Positions 24,641 through 34,706 of a stretch of 64,000 bases of DNA are shown in pieces; the stretch's first letter is position 1; every line of letters begins with the position of its first letter. The DNA comes from Oceanidesulfovibrio indonesiensis (GTDB taxonomy: Bacteria; Desulfobacterota; Desulfovibrionia; Desulfovibrionales; Desulfovibrionaceae), in assembly GCF_007625075.1 (NCBI RefSeq), contig NZ_QMIE01000011.1:62509-126508 (forward strand), written 5' to 3'. Position numbers and translations under genes: made by a program. The notes under the pieces were generated by a model. The model was given only the letters and a program-made list of their open reading frames with translations. It was not told where the DNA came from and ran no database searches.

Positions 24641-27301
24641 TCAGGATGGAGGATGCGTTGCCGGGGCGCCCACACCCTCCACGGCGTGGCACAGAGCAGC
24701 CGCAGCGGCGTCAGCCTGTTTGGAATCGAGCATTCCGCCGGTCTGCTCACGCACCGAGAAGGCCACGGTGAGCTCCGGACCCCGCAAAGCCAGCTTTGCC
24801 TGGCAGACATCCACGTCCGCATCGCGCAGGGCGCAGGCCATATCATACAGCACGCCGTATCGCGCCGGCACAGAGACCTCGATGACGGTGTAAACCCGCG
24901 ACAACTCATGCTTCAGTACGGCCGAGCACGGTATGCCTGTCGGTTCCGGCGGCGCCAGGGGCGAGGTCCTTCGCTCGGCCAGCCGGTACGCAAGATCCAG
25001 CCGTCCAGCCGAGGCTTCCCGGATATGTGCGGACAACCTGGAGAAGACCTCCTCGGGATACAGCGCATCCGGCATTCCGCCCACGGTGAAGATATCCACG
25101 GCCGTTCCGTCTGCGAGGGTGAAGACGTCCGCTGCATGCAGGACGAGTTGCTGCAGGGCCATCGCGCCGGTGAAGGTGGCGAACAGTCCCGGCGCGTCCT
25201 GCGCGAACAGCGTGATGCGGTGCAGCCCCTGTCCGGCCGGCTCGGCGAGTATGCGATTCACGCCCAGGCCGCCCCGGCCCGAAGGTTTGCGCCGGAAATC
25301 CTCGGCAAGGTCCGCCTTGAGGCGCTCGATCTCCTCCATGTGCCGGACGATTTCCGCGGCATCGCGCGTCAGCAGGTAGCGGGGCGGCATGCGGTCCAGC
25401 CAGCGTTCCACGTCTGCCGGCTCGAACCGGCCTTTGGCTTCCTGCCGGACCTTGTCCCGGGCGGACATGAGCGCCTGGGCGGCGTGCGGCGCTGCAAGCG
25501 GCCCCACTGCCAGCATGTGGTCCACCATGTCCACGAGCTCGCGCAGCAGACTCGCAAGCCAGGCGTTCCAGGCGGTGGGGCCCGTGGCCCTGGCGTCGGC
25601 GATGGTCAGCAACATGAGCGCTGCCAGGTGTTCTCGGCTGCCCACCTGGGCCGCGATCTTCGCAATGACTGATTCCTCGGCCAGATCCTCCCTGAGCGCG
25701 GTGAGGGAAAGCAGCAGATGATTGCCCACGAGAAATCTGATGCGTTCTGCGACCTCCACCGACTCGTCCCGACGCTCCATGATGGCGGCCATGATTCGCT
25801 CGCCCTCGGCTTCGTGATCCGGATGCGGCTTGCCCACATCGTGCAACAAGGCGGCCATGGCGAATTCTTCCGGACTGTACGCTTCCAACGCCCGGCCGAC
25901 CAACTCGGCCAGCCAGTCGGCAGGCATGTCCGCTGCCGGCGGTTCGGAATCCGCATTATCGCCCAAAAGCCCGCGCATCTCCCGCACCGTTTCCAGGGCA
26001 TGGCGGCCCTGGGTATGGGTGTGGAATCCGTCGTAATGGACAAGAGCCTGTATACGGCCGAACTCGGGTATCAACGCGCCGAGCACGCCCGTTTCGAAGC
26101 ACTCCTCAAGAAAGACCATGCACCCGGGCGTTGCCATGATGCCGGGGAGACGCTCCAGCACCGGCTCGAAATCTTTCGCCCCGCCGCCTGCCAGAGCATG
26201 GCGTATCCGCCGGCGTTGGGCCAGGGTCAGCGGTTCACCCGTGGACGCTGCAAAGAACAGCAGCTCCGACGGCCGCAAGTCTTCCTGATGTCGCACTGCG
26301 GTTGATGAGCTTTCCCATACGCGCCAGAACTGCACCCAGCCTGCGCGGACTACGTATGCCGCCTCGTGGGCCATGGCGATGAAGCGTTCGCCGGCTATGG
26401 CCGGGTCCTCAGTCGTGATGCCGCAGGCCCGGGCGTAGTCCGGGGCCTCGTCGAGCACCAGCCTGTTGCGCTTGCTGCGGGCAAGGCGTTGGAGTGCGCA
26501 CCGGGCGCGCAGGAGCGCTTTTCGGGCGGATTCCAGTTCGGCGCGGTCCTCTACGCCGAAGAATTCGCGTAGTGGATGACCGTTTGCCGCACCCTCCGGA
26601 TACAGCTTCAACAACCAGAACATTGTCTGCACATCGCGCAAACCGCCGCGGCCATTCTTGAGGTCCGGGGCCATGAGCATTGCCGCGTCGCCATAATCCG
26701 CCGCCCGTTCGGCCGCCGCCTGACGCAACGCATCGGCGAGTGTGTCGCATCGTCTCGCTGCGTCCCGTCCCAGCGCAGTGTTCAACTCCGTAAACAATTT
26801 CCGGCTGCCGGCTATGTAGCGGGCATCCAGATGCGCGGTCGCCGCGGCCAGATCGTCCTGCGCAAGCTCGATGCATTCGCGCACGGTTCGCACGCCGTGC
26901 CCGACCTCGAACCCCTCGTCCCATAGAGGATGCAGGATATGGCCGGCGATGCGCTCCACGGCTTCCGCCGACTGCGCATTTTCTTGCACAAGCAGGAGGA
27001 TATCCACGTCCGAGCGCGGGCAGAGCTCCTTCCTGCCATACCCCCCCAGAGCGACAACGGCGACCTGTACGTTCCTCCCGAAGCTATCAGCCACAGTGCC
27101 CTTTTCTTGGGAAGCGCTTATACCGGGCGCAAACGAATGCGCCCCGCGAGACGGTCCGCGGACCGCCTCGCCGAGGCGCAGCTTCAGATATCGATCCATG
27201 GCCAGAGCCGCTTTTTCCCAGGGGCGTCCCGCTTTGCCGGGGGCCTTCCCGGCCTCCTGCCGCACAACGTCCAGAAGCTGGCTCGGATCCATGGTTATCA
27301 T
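24641..27301 (-). CDS. glnD: PII uridylyltransferase/uridylyl-removing enzyme
   Basis: An 886-residue bifunctional nitrogen sensor that uridylylates PII under low glutamine and removes UMP under high glutamine. The nucleotidyltransferase motif GGYGRKELCPRSDVD is at about residues 92-106. The HD domain (about 440-560) contains LLHDVGKPHPDHEAEG. Two C-terminal ACT domains bind glutamine (about 690-770 and 800-880, with LFAQDAPGLFATFTGA and VIEVSVPARYGVLYDMACAL). Full length is typical (about 850-900). It lies 19 bp after the glnB stop on the same strand and forms the last gene of an amtB-glnB-glnD operon. The ATG at 27301 has no strong ribosome site, so coupling to glnB translation is likely. 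Confidence 0.93.
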   Translation of the reverse strand: MITMDPSQLLDVVRQEAGKAPGKAGRPWEKAALAMDRYLKLRLGEAVRGPSRGAHSFAPGISASQEKGTVADSFGRNVQVAVVALGGYGRKELCPRSDVDILLLVQENAQSAEAVERIAGHILHPLWDEGFEVGHGVRTVRECIELAQDDLAAATAHLDARYIAGSRKLFTELNTALGRDAARRCDTLADALRQAAAERAADYGDAAMLMAPDLKNGRGGLRDVQTMFWLLKLYPEGAANGHPLREFFGVEDRAELESARKALLRARCALQRLARSKRNRLVLDEAPDYARACGITTEDPAIAGERFIAMAHEAAYVVRAGWVQFWRVWESSSTAVRHQEDLRPSELLFFAASTGEPLTLAQRRRIRHALAGGGAKDFEPVLERLPGIMATPGCMVFLEECFETGVLGALIPEFGRIQALVHYDGFHTHTQGRHALETVREMRGLLGDNADSEPPAADMPADWLAELVGRALEAYSPEEFAMAALLHDVGKPHPDHEAEGERIMAAIMERRDESVEVAERIRFLVGNHLLLSLTALREDLAEESVIAKIAAQVGSREHLAALMLLTIADARATGPTAWNAWLASLLRELVDMVDHMLAVGPLAAPHAAQALMSARDKVRQEAKGRFEPADVERWLDRMPPRYLLTRDAAEIVRHMEEIERLKADLAEDFRRKPSGRGGLGVNRILAEPAGQGLHRITLFAQDAPGLFATFTGAMALQQLVLHAADVFTLADGTAVDIFTVGGMPDALYPEEVFSRLSAHIREASAGRLDLAYRLAERRTSPLAPPEPTGIPCSAVLKHELSRVYTVIEVSVPARYGVLYDMACALRDADVDVCQAKLALRGPELTVAFSVREQTGGMLDSKQADAAAAALCHAVEGVGAPATHPPS

Positions 27302-27319
27302 CGGGTCATAGACACGCCG

Positions 27320-27664
<345 letters not shown>

Positions 27665-27678
27665 TTACGCTCCTTGGC

Positions 27679-28881
27679 TTACAGCTGGTATCCTGTCTCG
27701 CTGTGCTCGCTTACGTCAAGGCCGGATTCCTCGGCCTCAGGGCTGACGCGCAATCCGAAGAGAACATCCACGATCTTGAAAAGCGCATAGCTCATGACGA
27801 AGCAGAACAACCAGGTAGCCACGATGGAAATAATCTGAATCCAGGCCTGACCGGCATTGCCGAAGAACAGGCCAGTGGCCCCGACGGATGCGAAGAGGCC
27901 GGTGGCCAAAGCGCCCCATGTGCCGCCCAGACCGTGAATGCCCACCACGTCCAGGGAATCGTCGTAACCGAGCTTGGATTTGAGCAGCACGCCCAGGTAG
28001 CAGATCACGCCTGAGGCAAGGCCGATGACGATCGCGCTCATGGGACCCACAAAACCGGCAGCCGGGGTGATCGCCACGAGACCGGCCAGCACGCCGGAGG
28101 CTGCGCCCAGTGTGGTGGGCTTGCCGTGATGCATCCACTCCACCCCTATCCAGCTGAGCGCCGCGGCGGCTGCCGCCAGTTGGGTCGTCACAAAGGCGTT
28201 CGCGGCCAGTCCGTCGGCGGAAAGGGCGCTGCCCGCGTTGAAACCAAACCAGCCGAACCAGAGAATGCCTGCGCCCAGGATGGTCATGGGCAGGTTGTGC
28301 GGAAGAATGGGCTCCTTGCCGTATCCTTTGCGCCGGCCCAGGCAGAGAGCGCCGGCCAGGGCAGCCGCGCCGGAACTCATGTGCACCACGGCGCCGCCTG
28401 CAAAGTCCAGCGCGCCCATCTCGCCCATCCAGCCGCCTCCCCACACCCAGTGCGCCATCGGGCAGTACACCAGAATGAGCCACAGGGTCGAAAAGACCAT
28501 GAGCGACCCGAACTTCATGCGCTCGGCAAAAGCGCCGGTGATGAGCGCGGGCGTGATGACCGCGAACATGCACTGGAAGATCATGAAGGTCATGTGTGGC
28601 AGGTTGTCCGCGGGCGAGTTGGCCGTATCCATGCCCACGCCGTTCAGGAACGCGAAATTCAGGCTGCCGATGACGCCGCCGATGTCCGTGCCGAAGGCCA
28701 GCGAGTAGCCTACCACGGCCCAGAGCACGGAGACGAGCCCGAGCATGATGAAGGATTGCATGATCGTGCCAAGCACGTTCTTGCTGCGGACGAGTCCCGC
28801 GTAAAACATGGCGAGGCCCGGCGTCATGAACATGACGAGGGCCGCGCACACCAGGATGAAGGCATTGTCAGCCATATTCAT
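27679..28881 (-). CDS. amtB: Ammonium transporter
   Basis: A 400-residue Amt/Rh channel protein with about 11 hydrophobic helices. It opens with the conserved LVMFMTPGLAMFYAGLVRSKNVL. The twin histidines of the pore are visible in VVHMSSGAAAL and IHGLGGTWGALATG. The C-terminal tail (GLRVSPEAEESGLDVSEHSETGY) is the cytoplasmic region that PII clamps. No signal peptide precedes the first helix, as in many deltaproteobacterial Amts. GGGAGGGAG is the ribosome site. It heads the amtB-glnB-glnD operon; an AT-rich upstream region with an inverted repeat (28962-28982) may carry its control. Confidence 0.93.
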   Translation of the reverse strand: MNMADNAFILVCAALVMFMTPGLAMFYAGLVRSKNVLGTIMQSFIMLGLVSVLWAVVGYSLAFGTDIGGVIGSLNFAFLNGVGMDTANSPADNLPHMTFMIFQCMFAVITPALITGAFAERMKFGSLMVFSTLWLILVYCPMAHWVWGGGWMGEMGALDFAGGAVVHMSSGAAALAGALCLGRRKGYGKEPILPHNLPMTILGAGILWFGWFGFNAGSALSADGLAANAFVTTQLAAAAAALSWIGVEWMHHGKPTTLGAASGVLAGLVAITPAAGFVGPMSAIVIGLASGVICYLGVLLKSKLGYDDSLDVVGIHGLGGTWGALATGLFASVGATGLFFGNAGQAWIQIISIVATWLFCFVMSYALFKIVDVLFGLRVSPEAEESGLDVSEHSETGYQL

Positions 28882-29350
28882 CGTGTGCTCCCTCCCTTGG
28901 GTTTTGGGTTTCGGAAGTAGTACAATTTTGTATGGCTGTTGTCTACATTTTTGAAACTTTAGTTATATATATTTGATATAACAAATTTAATTGTCTGTTT
29001 TAGCTTGTCGGCATTGCGCCGTTCAGCTTATTCAGTGACGATTTTTTCCGAATTGACACGCCGTTTTCAACTTTGTGAAATTTTGACTGGATATTCTTCG
29101 CCCCTGGCTATTGTTTGTCTGATTATGAAAAACAACCGCCGCCAACGTTGCCGCACGCCTTTCAATTTTCCTCGAAAAAACTTCGATACGGTGACACCAC
29201 CCGCCAACACGGATTGCACAGAGACATTTCCACGAGAGCACGGTCGCTGCAGGAATGATGAATGGAGGCAAATACATGGCAGCCAGTTGCCCAAAGGCCT
29301 CGCCTTTTGTACAACCACATGAAACGCCAACATTTTTTAAGGAGACTCCG
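28882..29350. other. AT-rich divergent regulatory region upstream of amtB
   Basis: No gene is evident. The first ~120 bp beyond the amtB start are far richer in A and T than the surroundings (for example TTATATATATTTGATATAAC around 28963-28982). No good sigma-54 -24/-12 element was found for amtB. The right half leads into a small gene at 29351. Confidence 0.5.
28962..28982. promoter_or_regulatory. Inverted repeat upstream of amtB
   Basis: GTTATAT, a 7-bp spacer and ATATAAC form a perfect inverted repeat about 80 bp upstream of the amtB start. Size and symmetry fit a dimeric regulator site of Crp/Fnr or TetR type, but in such AT-rich DNA chance is possible. Confidence 0.4.
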
Positions 29351-29602
29351 ATGTCCGCTGATGACAAGGCACCGCTTGATACTACGACCGAGGAACTGAG
29401 AAGAATCCGCCAGCAGCTTAAGGAACTGACCGAGGCCGTGTACGCCATGGCCGGCGTCATGCTCATGACCGGCATGCCCCAGTACGGCCCTGAAGGCGCC
29501 GTCAATCAGCTGCGCACGGTGAGATCGGCCATGTCTTCATCGGATTTCTGCAGCAAGTCGACGCCGGAGGGCGACAAGTCGGAAGGCTCTGACAAGAAAT
29601 AG
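29351..29602 (+). CDS. Small acidic coiled-coil hypothetical protein
   Basis: An 83-residue protein with a strong ribosome site (AAGGAG, 7 bp before the ATG). The middle is a predicted helix (TTEELRRIRQQLKELTEAVY) with heptad-like spacing, followed by a short hydrophobic stretch MAGVMLMTG that might touch a membrane. The tail is acidic and lysine-rich (DKSEGSDKK). I do not recognise a family. It is transcribed towards the terminator at 29694-29726. The clean ribosome site and coding-like composition argue that it is real. Confidence 0.65.
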   Translation: MSADDKAPLDTTTEELRRIRQQLKELTEAVYAMAGVMLMTGMPQYGPEGAVNQLRTVRSAMSSSDFCSKSTPEGDKSEGSDKK

Positions 29603-29693
29603 ACCACGTGGAGAGTGCGGCTGTCTGTCGTGGACAGTCGACGTTCCCTCCCCATGCGCCGCAGTTTGGCTGTAACCGAGTCGGCAACACAAA

Positions 29694-29726
29694 AAACGCC
29701 CGGAGGAGCTAGTCTTCCGGGCGTTT
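29694..29726. terminator. Bidirectional-type terminator between the small gene and the binding protein gene
   Basis: AAACGCCCGGA and TCCGGGCGTTT form a perfect 11-bp stem. On the minus strand it is followed by TTTTTTG, making a good rho-independent terminator for the binding-protein gene ending at 29751. On the plus strand the tail is only moderately T-rich. Confidence 0.82.
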
Positions 29727-29750
29727 CGAATTTGTCTGCAATTTTGCAGG

Positions 29751-30602
29751 CTATTGCAGCCAGGAGTTCACGAGGTCCGGGTTTTCCTCGACGAACTTCT
29801 TGGCGGCATCTTCGGGATCCATGCCTTCGCGAATCCAGACCATGACGGTGGCCATGTCGTCGGCGCTCCACTCGAACTTGTCGAGGAAGTTGTAGACTTC
29901 GGGCATGTCATCCTTCAAGCCCTTGCGCACCAGAGTCAGAATCTGGCCGTCTTCGGCCTTGCCGTAGATGTTTTTGGGGTCTTCCAGGTATTTGAGCTCC
30001 CAGGTGCCCCACTTCCAGTGCGGAGTCCAGCCGGTAACCACGACCCAGTTTTCATTGCGGATGCCATCGGCCAGGGCGGCGGTCATCATGGCGCCGGTGG
30101 AGTCCACGAGTTGCATGTCCTTGAGGTCGTACGCTTCAATGGCTTTTTCGGTTTGCTGCATGATGCCCGCGCCAGGATCGATACCGATGATGTCACCCTT
30201 GAACTTGTCGGCGTTGGCATTGAGCTCTTCGATGGAATTGATGGTCACATAGGCGGGAACCACGAGGCCGGACTGCACGCCGAACATGTTCGGCCCAAGG
30301 TTCTCAACCTTGCCCTCCACCGCCTTGAGGTTGTCGGCCTGCAACGGCTGCCATGATGCCACCATGCCATCCACATCGCCGGCCGCCACCGCGACGTACA
30401 TGGGACCGACGGATACGGGAATGATCTCCACATCCACCCCAAGCTTTTCCTCAAGGACAGTCTTCACCACGTTGGTGGACGCCACCTCGGAAGCCCACTC
30501 CACATAGGCCAGCTCGACCTTCGCCGCCCAGGCGAAGGATACCGTGAGCAAGGTGATGAGCACCGCTGCTGTGAACGTCTTGATGCAGCGCGTCAGTTTC
30601 AT
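29751..30602 (-). CDS. Glycine-betaine/proline-type ABC transporter substrate-binding protein
   Basis: A 283-residue secreted binding protein of the OpuAC/ProX family. The signal peptide (LTRCIKTFTAAVLITLLTVS, cleaved after FAWA) is followed by the mature domain VELAYVEWASEVASTNVVK. The conserved quaternary-amine site shows Trp residues in WASEVA, ASWQPL and TGWTPHWKWG, the aromatic box expected for betaine ligands. It delivers compatible solutes such as glycine betaine to the permease encoded 64 bp upstream on the same strand. AAGGAG precedes the ATG at 30602. No ATPase gene of the OpuAA/ProV type lies nearby. Confidence 0.87.
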   Translation of the reverse strand: MKLTRCIKTFTAAVLITLLTVSFAWAAKVELAYVEWASEVASTNVVKTVLEEKLGVDVEIIPVSVGPMYVAVAAGDVDGMVASWQPLQADNLKAVEGKVENLGPNMFGVQSGLVVPAYVTINSIEELNANADKFKGDIIGIDPGAGIMQQTEKAIEAYDLKDMQLVDSTGAMMTAALADGIRNENWVVVTGWTPHWKWGTWELKYLEDPKNIYGKAEDGQILTLVRKGLKDDMPEVYNFLDKFEWSADDMATVMVWIREGMDPEDAAKKFVEENPDLVNSWLQ

Positions 30603-30666
30603 TGGTTGTTCTCCTTGTTTTTCTTGCATGTTGGTCAAAATACACCCGCAGGGAGACCAGAACAGA

Positions 30667-31506
30667 TTACGCCTTCGTGCGCTGGCCGACCTTCTGCAGG
30701 ACGCGGTCGAGAATGATGGCGATGATGACGATGCCTATGCCCGCCTCGAAGCCGTCGCCCATGCGCATGCGCTGGATCGCTTTCCAGACCTCGCCGCCCA
30801 GCCCGCGGGCGCCGATCATGGCGGCGATGACGACCATGGAGAGAGCGAGCATGACCGTCTGGTTCACGCCGGCCATGATGGTGGGCGTGGCCAGGGGCAT
30901 CTCCAACTTGACCAGCCGCTGCCAGCGGTTGGAACCGAAAGCCTCGGCGCATTCCACCAGCTCCTTGGGCACCTGCTGGATGCCGAGCGCAGTGAGCCGG
31001 ATGGCCGGGGGCATGGCGAACACCACCGTGGAAAAAATCGCGGCGACCTTGCCCAAGCCAAAGAATGGAATGGCCGGAATGAGGTAGACGAATGCCGGCA
31101 TGGTCTGCATGACGTCCAGAATGGGCATGACGATGCGGTTGACCACCTTGCTCACCGCGGCGGCAATACCCAAAGGCACGCCGATAAGGATGGCGACGAA
31201 AGTGGCGATGAGCACCAGCGAGATGGTGGAGACGGTGGCGGCCCAGAGCTCGATATTCCAGATGAGCAGGAGCCCCAATGCAGTGAAGATGGTGATGCCA
31301 CGGTTTTTGCGGGACAGATAGAACGCCAGGGCGGTGATGGCGATGATCAGCACCCAGGGCGGCATGGAAAGGAGTCCGTCTTCGATGAGTTCGAGCATGC
31401 TCTCGACGATGGCGGAGAATGCCTTGGTGACGCCGGCAAGGTTGTCGACGAGAAAATTGATGAACGCCTCGATGATGGCGCCGAGTGGTATACTGGGAAT
31501 TTCCAT
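30667..31506 (-). CDS. Glycine-betaine/proline-type ABC transporter permease
   Basis: A 279-residue inner-membrane permease of the OpuAB/ProW family with about six to seven helices. The EAA-type coupling loop is visible near residue 190 (VECAEAFGSNRWQRLVKLEMPLATPTI), which docks to the ATPase. The first ~45 residues (LGAIIEAFINFLVDNLAG) match the ProW N-terminal region. It is followed by the binding-protein gene, so this pair is the membrane and capture part of an osmoprotectant importer. The ATP-binding subunit normally encoded first in such operons is absent here, and the 800 bp upstream contain no gene. Confidence 0.87.
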   Translation of the reverse strand: MEIPSIPLGAIIEAFINFLVDNLAGVTKAFSAIVESMLELIEDGLLSMPPWVLIIAITALAFYLSRKNRGITIFTALGLLLIWNIELWAATVSTISLVLIATFVAILIGVPLGIAAAVSKVVNRIVMPILDVMQTMPAFVYLIPAIPFFGLGKVAAIFSTVVFAMPPAIRLTALGIQQVPKELVECAEAFGSNRWQRLVKLEMPLATPTIMAGVNQTVMLALSMVVIAAMIGARGLGGEVWKAIQRMRMGDGFEAGIGIVIIAIILDRVLQKVGQRTKA

Positions 31507-32315
31507 GATGTTCGTCTCCTCGGGATGGTGGCCGCCTGCGCGCCTGGCGAATCAGCGTGCGGCGGCGAGGTATTGGTTCGTTCGCGTCGGTATCAGGGAA
31601 TTTCGATTCGTGGTTGTTCGGCCAGCTAAAAAGGAACGCGCCGGCTCCAGACCCCCTGCGGCAGAGCGATGCATTATCCCTCCGCCTGGGCTGAAAGCAA
31701 CATATCCTGCATCGAAATATTCTGCACAATGCAAGCAACAACCGGGCTTTGTCTTTGTTGGCAACTCTGTTGCTGAGTATTCCAACAGTTCACGTACATG
31801 TGTGAAGCTGGCCCCTCCAGAAAACAACAGCCCCCCACAAGTGTTTGTTAAATAAGACGATATCTTATACACGCCCTCGCCGGCCCTGTCAAATCGGTCT
31901 CACATTCTCACCTATCCTCGCGCACACTATCCTCTTAAATGATTTTAGCACAAAGCAACCTCCCGCGCAGCAGGGGTGAGCGTTCTTCCATAATATGCCC
32001 GAGTGGGCGGGCTGCGTCGCCGGCTGCCTATTCACTCCAGCAAGGAAAACAGGTATATCGGCCAAGCGTTTGTCCTCGAACGTTGCCGGTAACAGAACAT
32101 TTTCTGTCTCTTGGCTCGCCAGCTATCGGACGGCCACGGACAGATGCCGCGGGAACAGTTTGTTTGAGCATTCTGCTCTGAGGAATAACACTTTGAGCTC
32201 CGAGCAAAACGCACTGACGATTATTCAGACCAATTCTTATTCCTGGTCGAATGTTTCCCTGCACATGTAATGCAATGACTCACTTACACACGCAAACCAG
32301 CCAGCGGAGCCACGG
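31507..32315. other. 800-bp gene-free region with the promoter and long leader of the betaine-type operon
   Basis: No ATPase or other gene was found on either strand. A sigma-70-like promoter (31864-31892) points towards the permease gene and would give a leader of about 350 nt. No known riboswitch consensus was recognised in that leader. The part next to the kinase gene at 32316 holds no clear element. Confidence 0.55.
31864..31892 (-). promoter_or_regulatory. Sigma-70 promoter of the betaine-type operon
   Basis: On the minus strand TTGACA and TATAAG are separated by exactly 17 bp. Transcription would begin near 31857, about 350 bp before the permease ATG. Confidence 0.7.
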
Positions 32316-34706
32316 ATGAGACGCTTCAGATTCGGCGTCGGACGCAAGCTGCTCCTCACGAACGCCGCCGCCGGACTGTTTTTCATCGCCTTTTCCGTGT
32401 TCGTGGTCATCAAGCTCTCCAGCATAGAACACATTTCGTCTTCGCTCGTCTCCACCAGCGCCGACCAGATCACCGAGAACAGCAAGACCGCCCGGCGGTT
32501 GTCCCTGGCTTTTGCCGAGGCCGCCGCGCTCATGAGCAATTTCTACGAAAACGAGCAGCTTCTCGAAGAAGAATCGAGCCATCTGATCACGGAGATCGAC
32601 TCGCTGGCTCTTGGCGCGCACAGCCGCACCTTGCGCTCCTCCCTGGAAGACTTCAGGCGCAGCCTTGTCATGGTGTTCGAGAGTTGCCGCGTGGTGAACC
32701 TCGTGTTGGCGAGGATTCGGACTCTCGAAGAGCAGATTGTCGACGAGATGCGGGCCATGCGAATGCCGCCGGATTCCTACCAGCACATCCCGACCGCGGC
32801 GCACGATGAGGACGCGACGGAAAATACTTTTCTTCCGTTGGATTACCTGAGCCAGATGCTGCTGGTGTCCAAACTCAGAGTCGATCTCTGGCCCGAACAT
32901 TTCTCGCGGATCGTTCCCGACAAGCGCAACACCCTCGACCTGGCCCTGAAAGACCTCGGCGCCCGCTTGCGCGAATATTCGCCTCCAGCTGGTTTCGATT
33001 CTTCACGGTTCGGGAACCTGAAGCAGTTGTTCGTGCGATATGAAAGCGCGCTTGCGGATCTGCACCGGGTTACGCGGGACCTCAAGGACGCGACTCTGCA
33101 ACTGGCCATCCACCAGGACTCCATCCTCGCCGACATGGCTCTCCTCGACGAAAACGCTTTGAGAACCTCGCAGGAAGCCCGATCACGCATCCAGACCATC
33201 TCCACCTCGGCGCAGATTCTTGTCGCCTTTCTCTCTGTGGCTGTGCTTCTGGCACTCGTCGCCCTCACCCAGCTCTTCCGGATTCGCCATTTCCGGCGCC
33301 CCCTGGACAACCTGCACCGGGGTATAGAAGCCCTGCGCTCAGGCAACCTCGAACACCGCATAGACCTGGGCCGGACCGACGAATGGAGCCTCATGGAGGA
33401 CGCCATAAACCATATGGCTTCCGAATTGTCGCGGTCTTACAAAGCCGTGGAGGACAGCGCCTCGTTCTACCGCGGCCTGTTCGAACTCGGCCTCCTCGGC
33501 ATGGCGGTCATGGACGATACAGGCACCAGGTGGATCGAAGTAAACGACCGCTTCTGCGAGCTGCTGCGCTATCCCCGCAACACCATCATGAACAAGCAGT
33601 GGGCCGAAATCATTCATCCGCAGGACCATTTTACCGAGAATACTCGGTTCACCGCCCTGCTCAACGGGGAGACCGACGGTTACGCCCTGGATGTCCGCTT
33701 CCTGCGCGGCGACGGCACCACCGCCTACACCACGCTCTCGGTCAAATGCGCCCGCGCTGAAAGTGGCCGGATCAAAGCTGTCTACATCCTGCTCAACGAT
33801 ATCTCTGAGCGCGTCACAGCCCAGGAGCAGCTTGACGCAGTGAACAAAAATCTGGAGCAGCTTGTGGAGGAGCGATCCCGCTCGCTGCTTGAAAAAACCG
33901 AAGAGCTTGAGACCGCCAACCGCCGGCTCCGCGAGCTCGACGAACTCAAATCCGACTTCCTCTCCTCCATATCCCACGAATTGCGCACACCGCTGACCTC
34001 CATCCTCGGGTTTGCCAAGCTGGTGAACAGAGAGCTCTTCCGCCTTGGCACCACCGAGTTCCGCGACCCTGAGGAGTTCCGTTGCCGCATCGATCGCATG
34101 CACGCCAATCTGGAAATTATCGCAAGGGAGGGAGAGCGGCTCACCCGGCTCATCAACGAAATTCTCGACCTCTCCAAGATCGAGTCCGGACAGGTGGAGT
34201 GGCGCGACATTCTGTGCTCCTGCCGTACTCTGGCTCTTCAGGCTCTGGAGGTTGTCACATCGCAGTTCGAGCAGAAACCCGAGGTGGAGCTTGTTCTGGA
34301 CATCCGGGACGAAGACGCCATGGTCCGCGTGGACCCGGACCGTTACCTCCAGGTCTGCATCAACCTGCTCAACAACGCCATCAAGTTCACGCCCGCCGGG
34401 CGGATCCTCGTATCCGGCCAGCTCACCTCGGACGGTTATTATCGTTTCAGCGTGAAGGACACCGGGATCGGCATCCCCCCCGACGATATCGAACGCATCT
34501 TCGACAAATTCCACCAGGCCCCCACCCAGAACACGCTGCGCGACAAGCCCGTGGGCACCGGTTTGGGCCTGTCCATCTGCAGCCAGATTGTAGACCATTA
34601 CGGCGGCCGCATCTGGGTGGAGTCCACGCCGGGCATGGGCAGCACATTCTCATTCGAGCTGCCGTATCTCACGACCAACGCTTCCGAAAACAACGTCGGC
34701 TTCTAA
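32316..34706 (+). CDS. Membrane-bound PAS histidine kinase
   Basis: A 796-residue sensor kinase. Helices at about residues 13-34 and 303-325 flank a ~270-residue, mostly helical periplasmic domain (heptad-like pattern, no heme motif), of the four-helix type seen in chemoreceptor-like sensors. HAMP follows (about 326-378), then PAS (385-500), a coiled-coil (LDAVNKNLEQLVEERSRSLL), and a HisKA H-box SSISHELRTPLTSILGF with His554. The ATPase domain has NLLNNAIKFTP, DTGIGIPPDD and GTGLGLSI. No response regulator is adjacent, so it is an orphan; the next genes are unrelated. Confidence 0.88.
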   Translation: MRRFRFGVGRKLLLTNAAAGLFFIAFSVFVVIKLSSIEHISSSLVSTSADQITENSKTARRLSLAFAEAAALMSNFYENEQLLEEESSHLITEIDSLALGAHSRTLRSSLEDFRRSLVMVFESCRVVNLVLARIRTLEEQIVDEMRAMRMPPDSYQHIPTAAHDEDATENTFLPLDYLSQMLLVSKLRVDLWPEHFSRIVPDKRNTLDLALKDLGARLREYSPPAGFDSSRFGNLKQLFVRYESALADLHRVTRDLKDATLQLAIHQDSILADMALLDENALRTSQEARSRIQTISTSAQILVAFLSVAVLLALVALTQLFRIRHFRRPLDNLHRGIEALRSGNLEHRIDLGRTDEWSLMEDAINHMASELSRSYKAVEDSASFYRGLFELGLLGMAVMDDTGTRWIEVNDRFCELLRYPRNTIMNKQWAEIIHPQDHFTENTRFTALLNGETDGYALDVRFLRGDGTTAYTTLSVKCARAESGRIKAVYILLNDISERVTAQEQLDAVNKNLEQLVEERSRSLLEKTEELETANRRLRELDELKSDFLSSISHELRTPLTSILGFAKLVNRELFRLGTTEFRDPEEFRCRIDRMHANLEIIAREGERLTRLINEILDLSKIESGQVEWRDILCSCRTLALQALEVVTSQFEQKPEVELVLDIRDEDAMVRVDPDRYLQVCINLLNNAIKFTPAGRILVSGQLTSDGYYRFSVKDTGIGIPPDDIERIFDKFHQAPTQNTLRDKPVGTGLGLSICSQIVDHYGGRIWVESTPGMGSTFSFELPYLTTNASENNVGF

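Noticed and set aside
28882-29000. Sigma-54 promoter for amtB
   Set aside because: No TGGCAC-N5-TTGC-like element with correct spacing was found on the minus strand.
31507-31857. Riboswitch (glycine or cobalamin type) in the betaine-operon leader
   Set aside because: The characteristic conserved blocks were not found; only the unusual leader length is reported.
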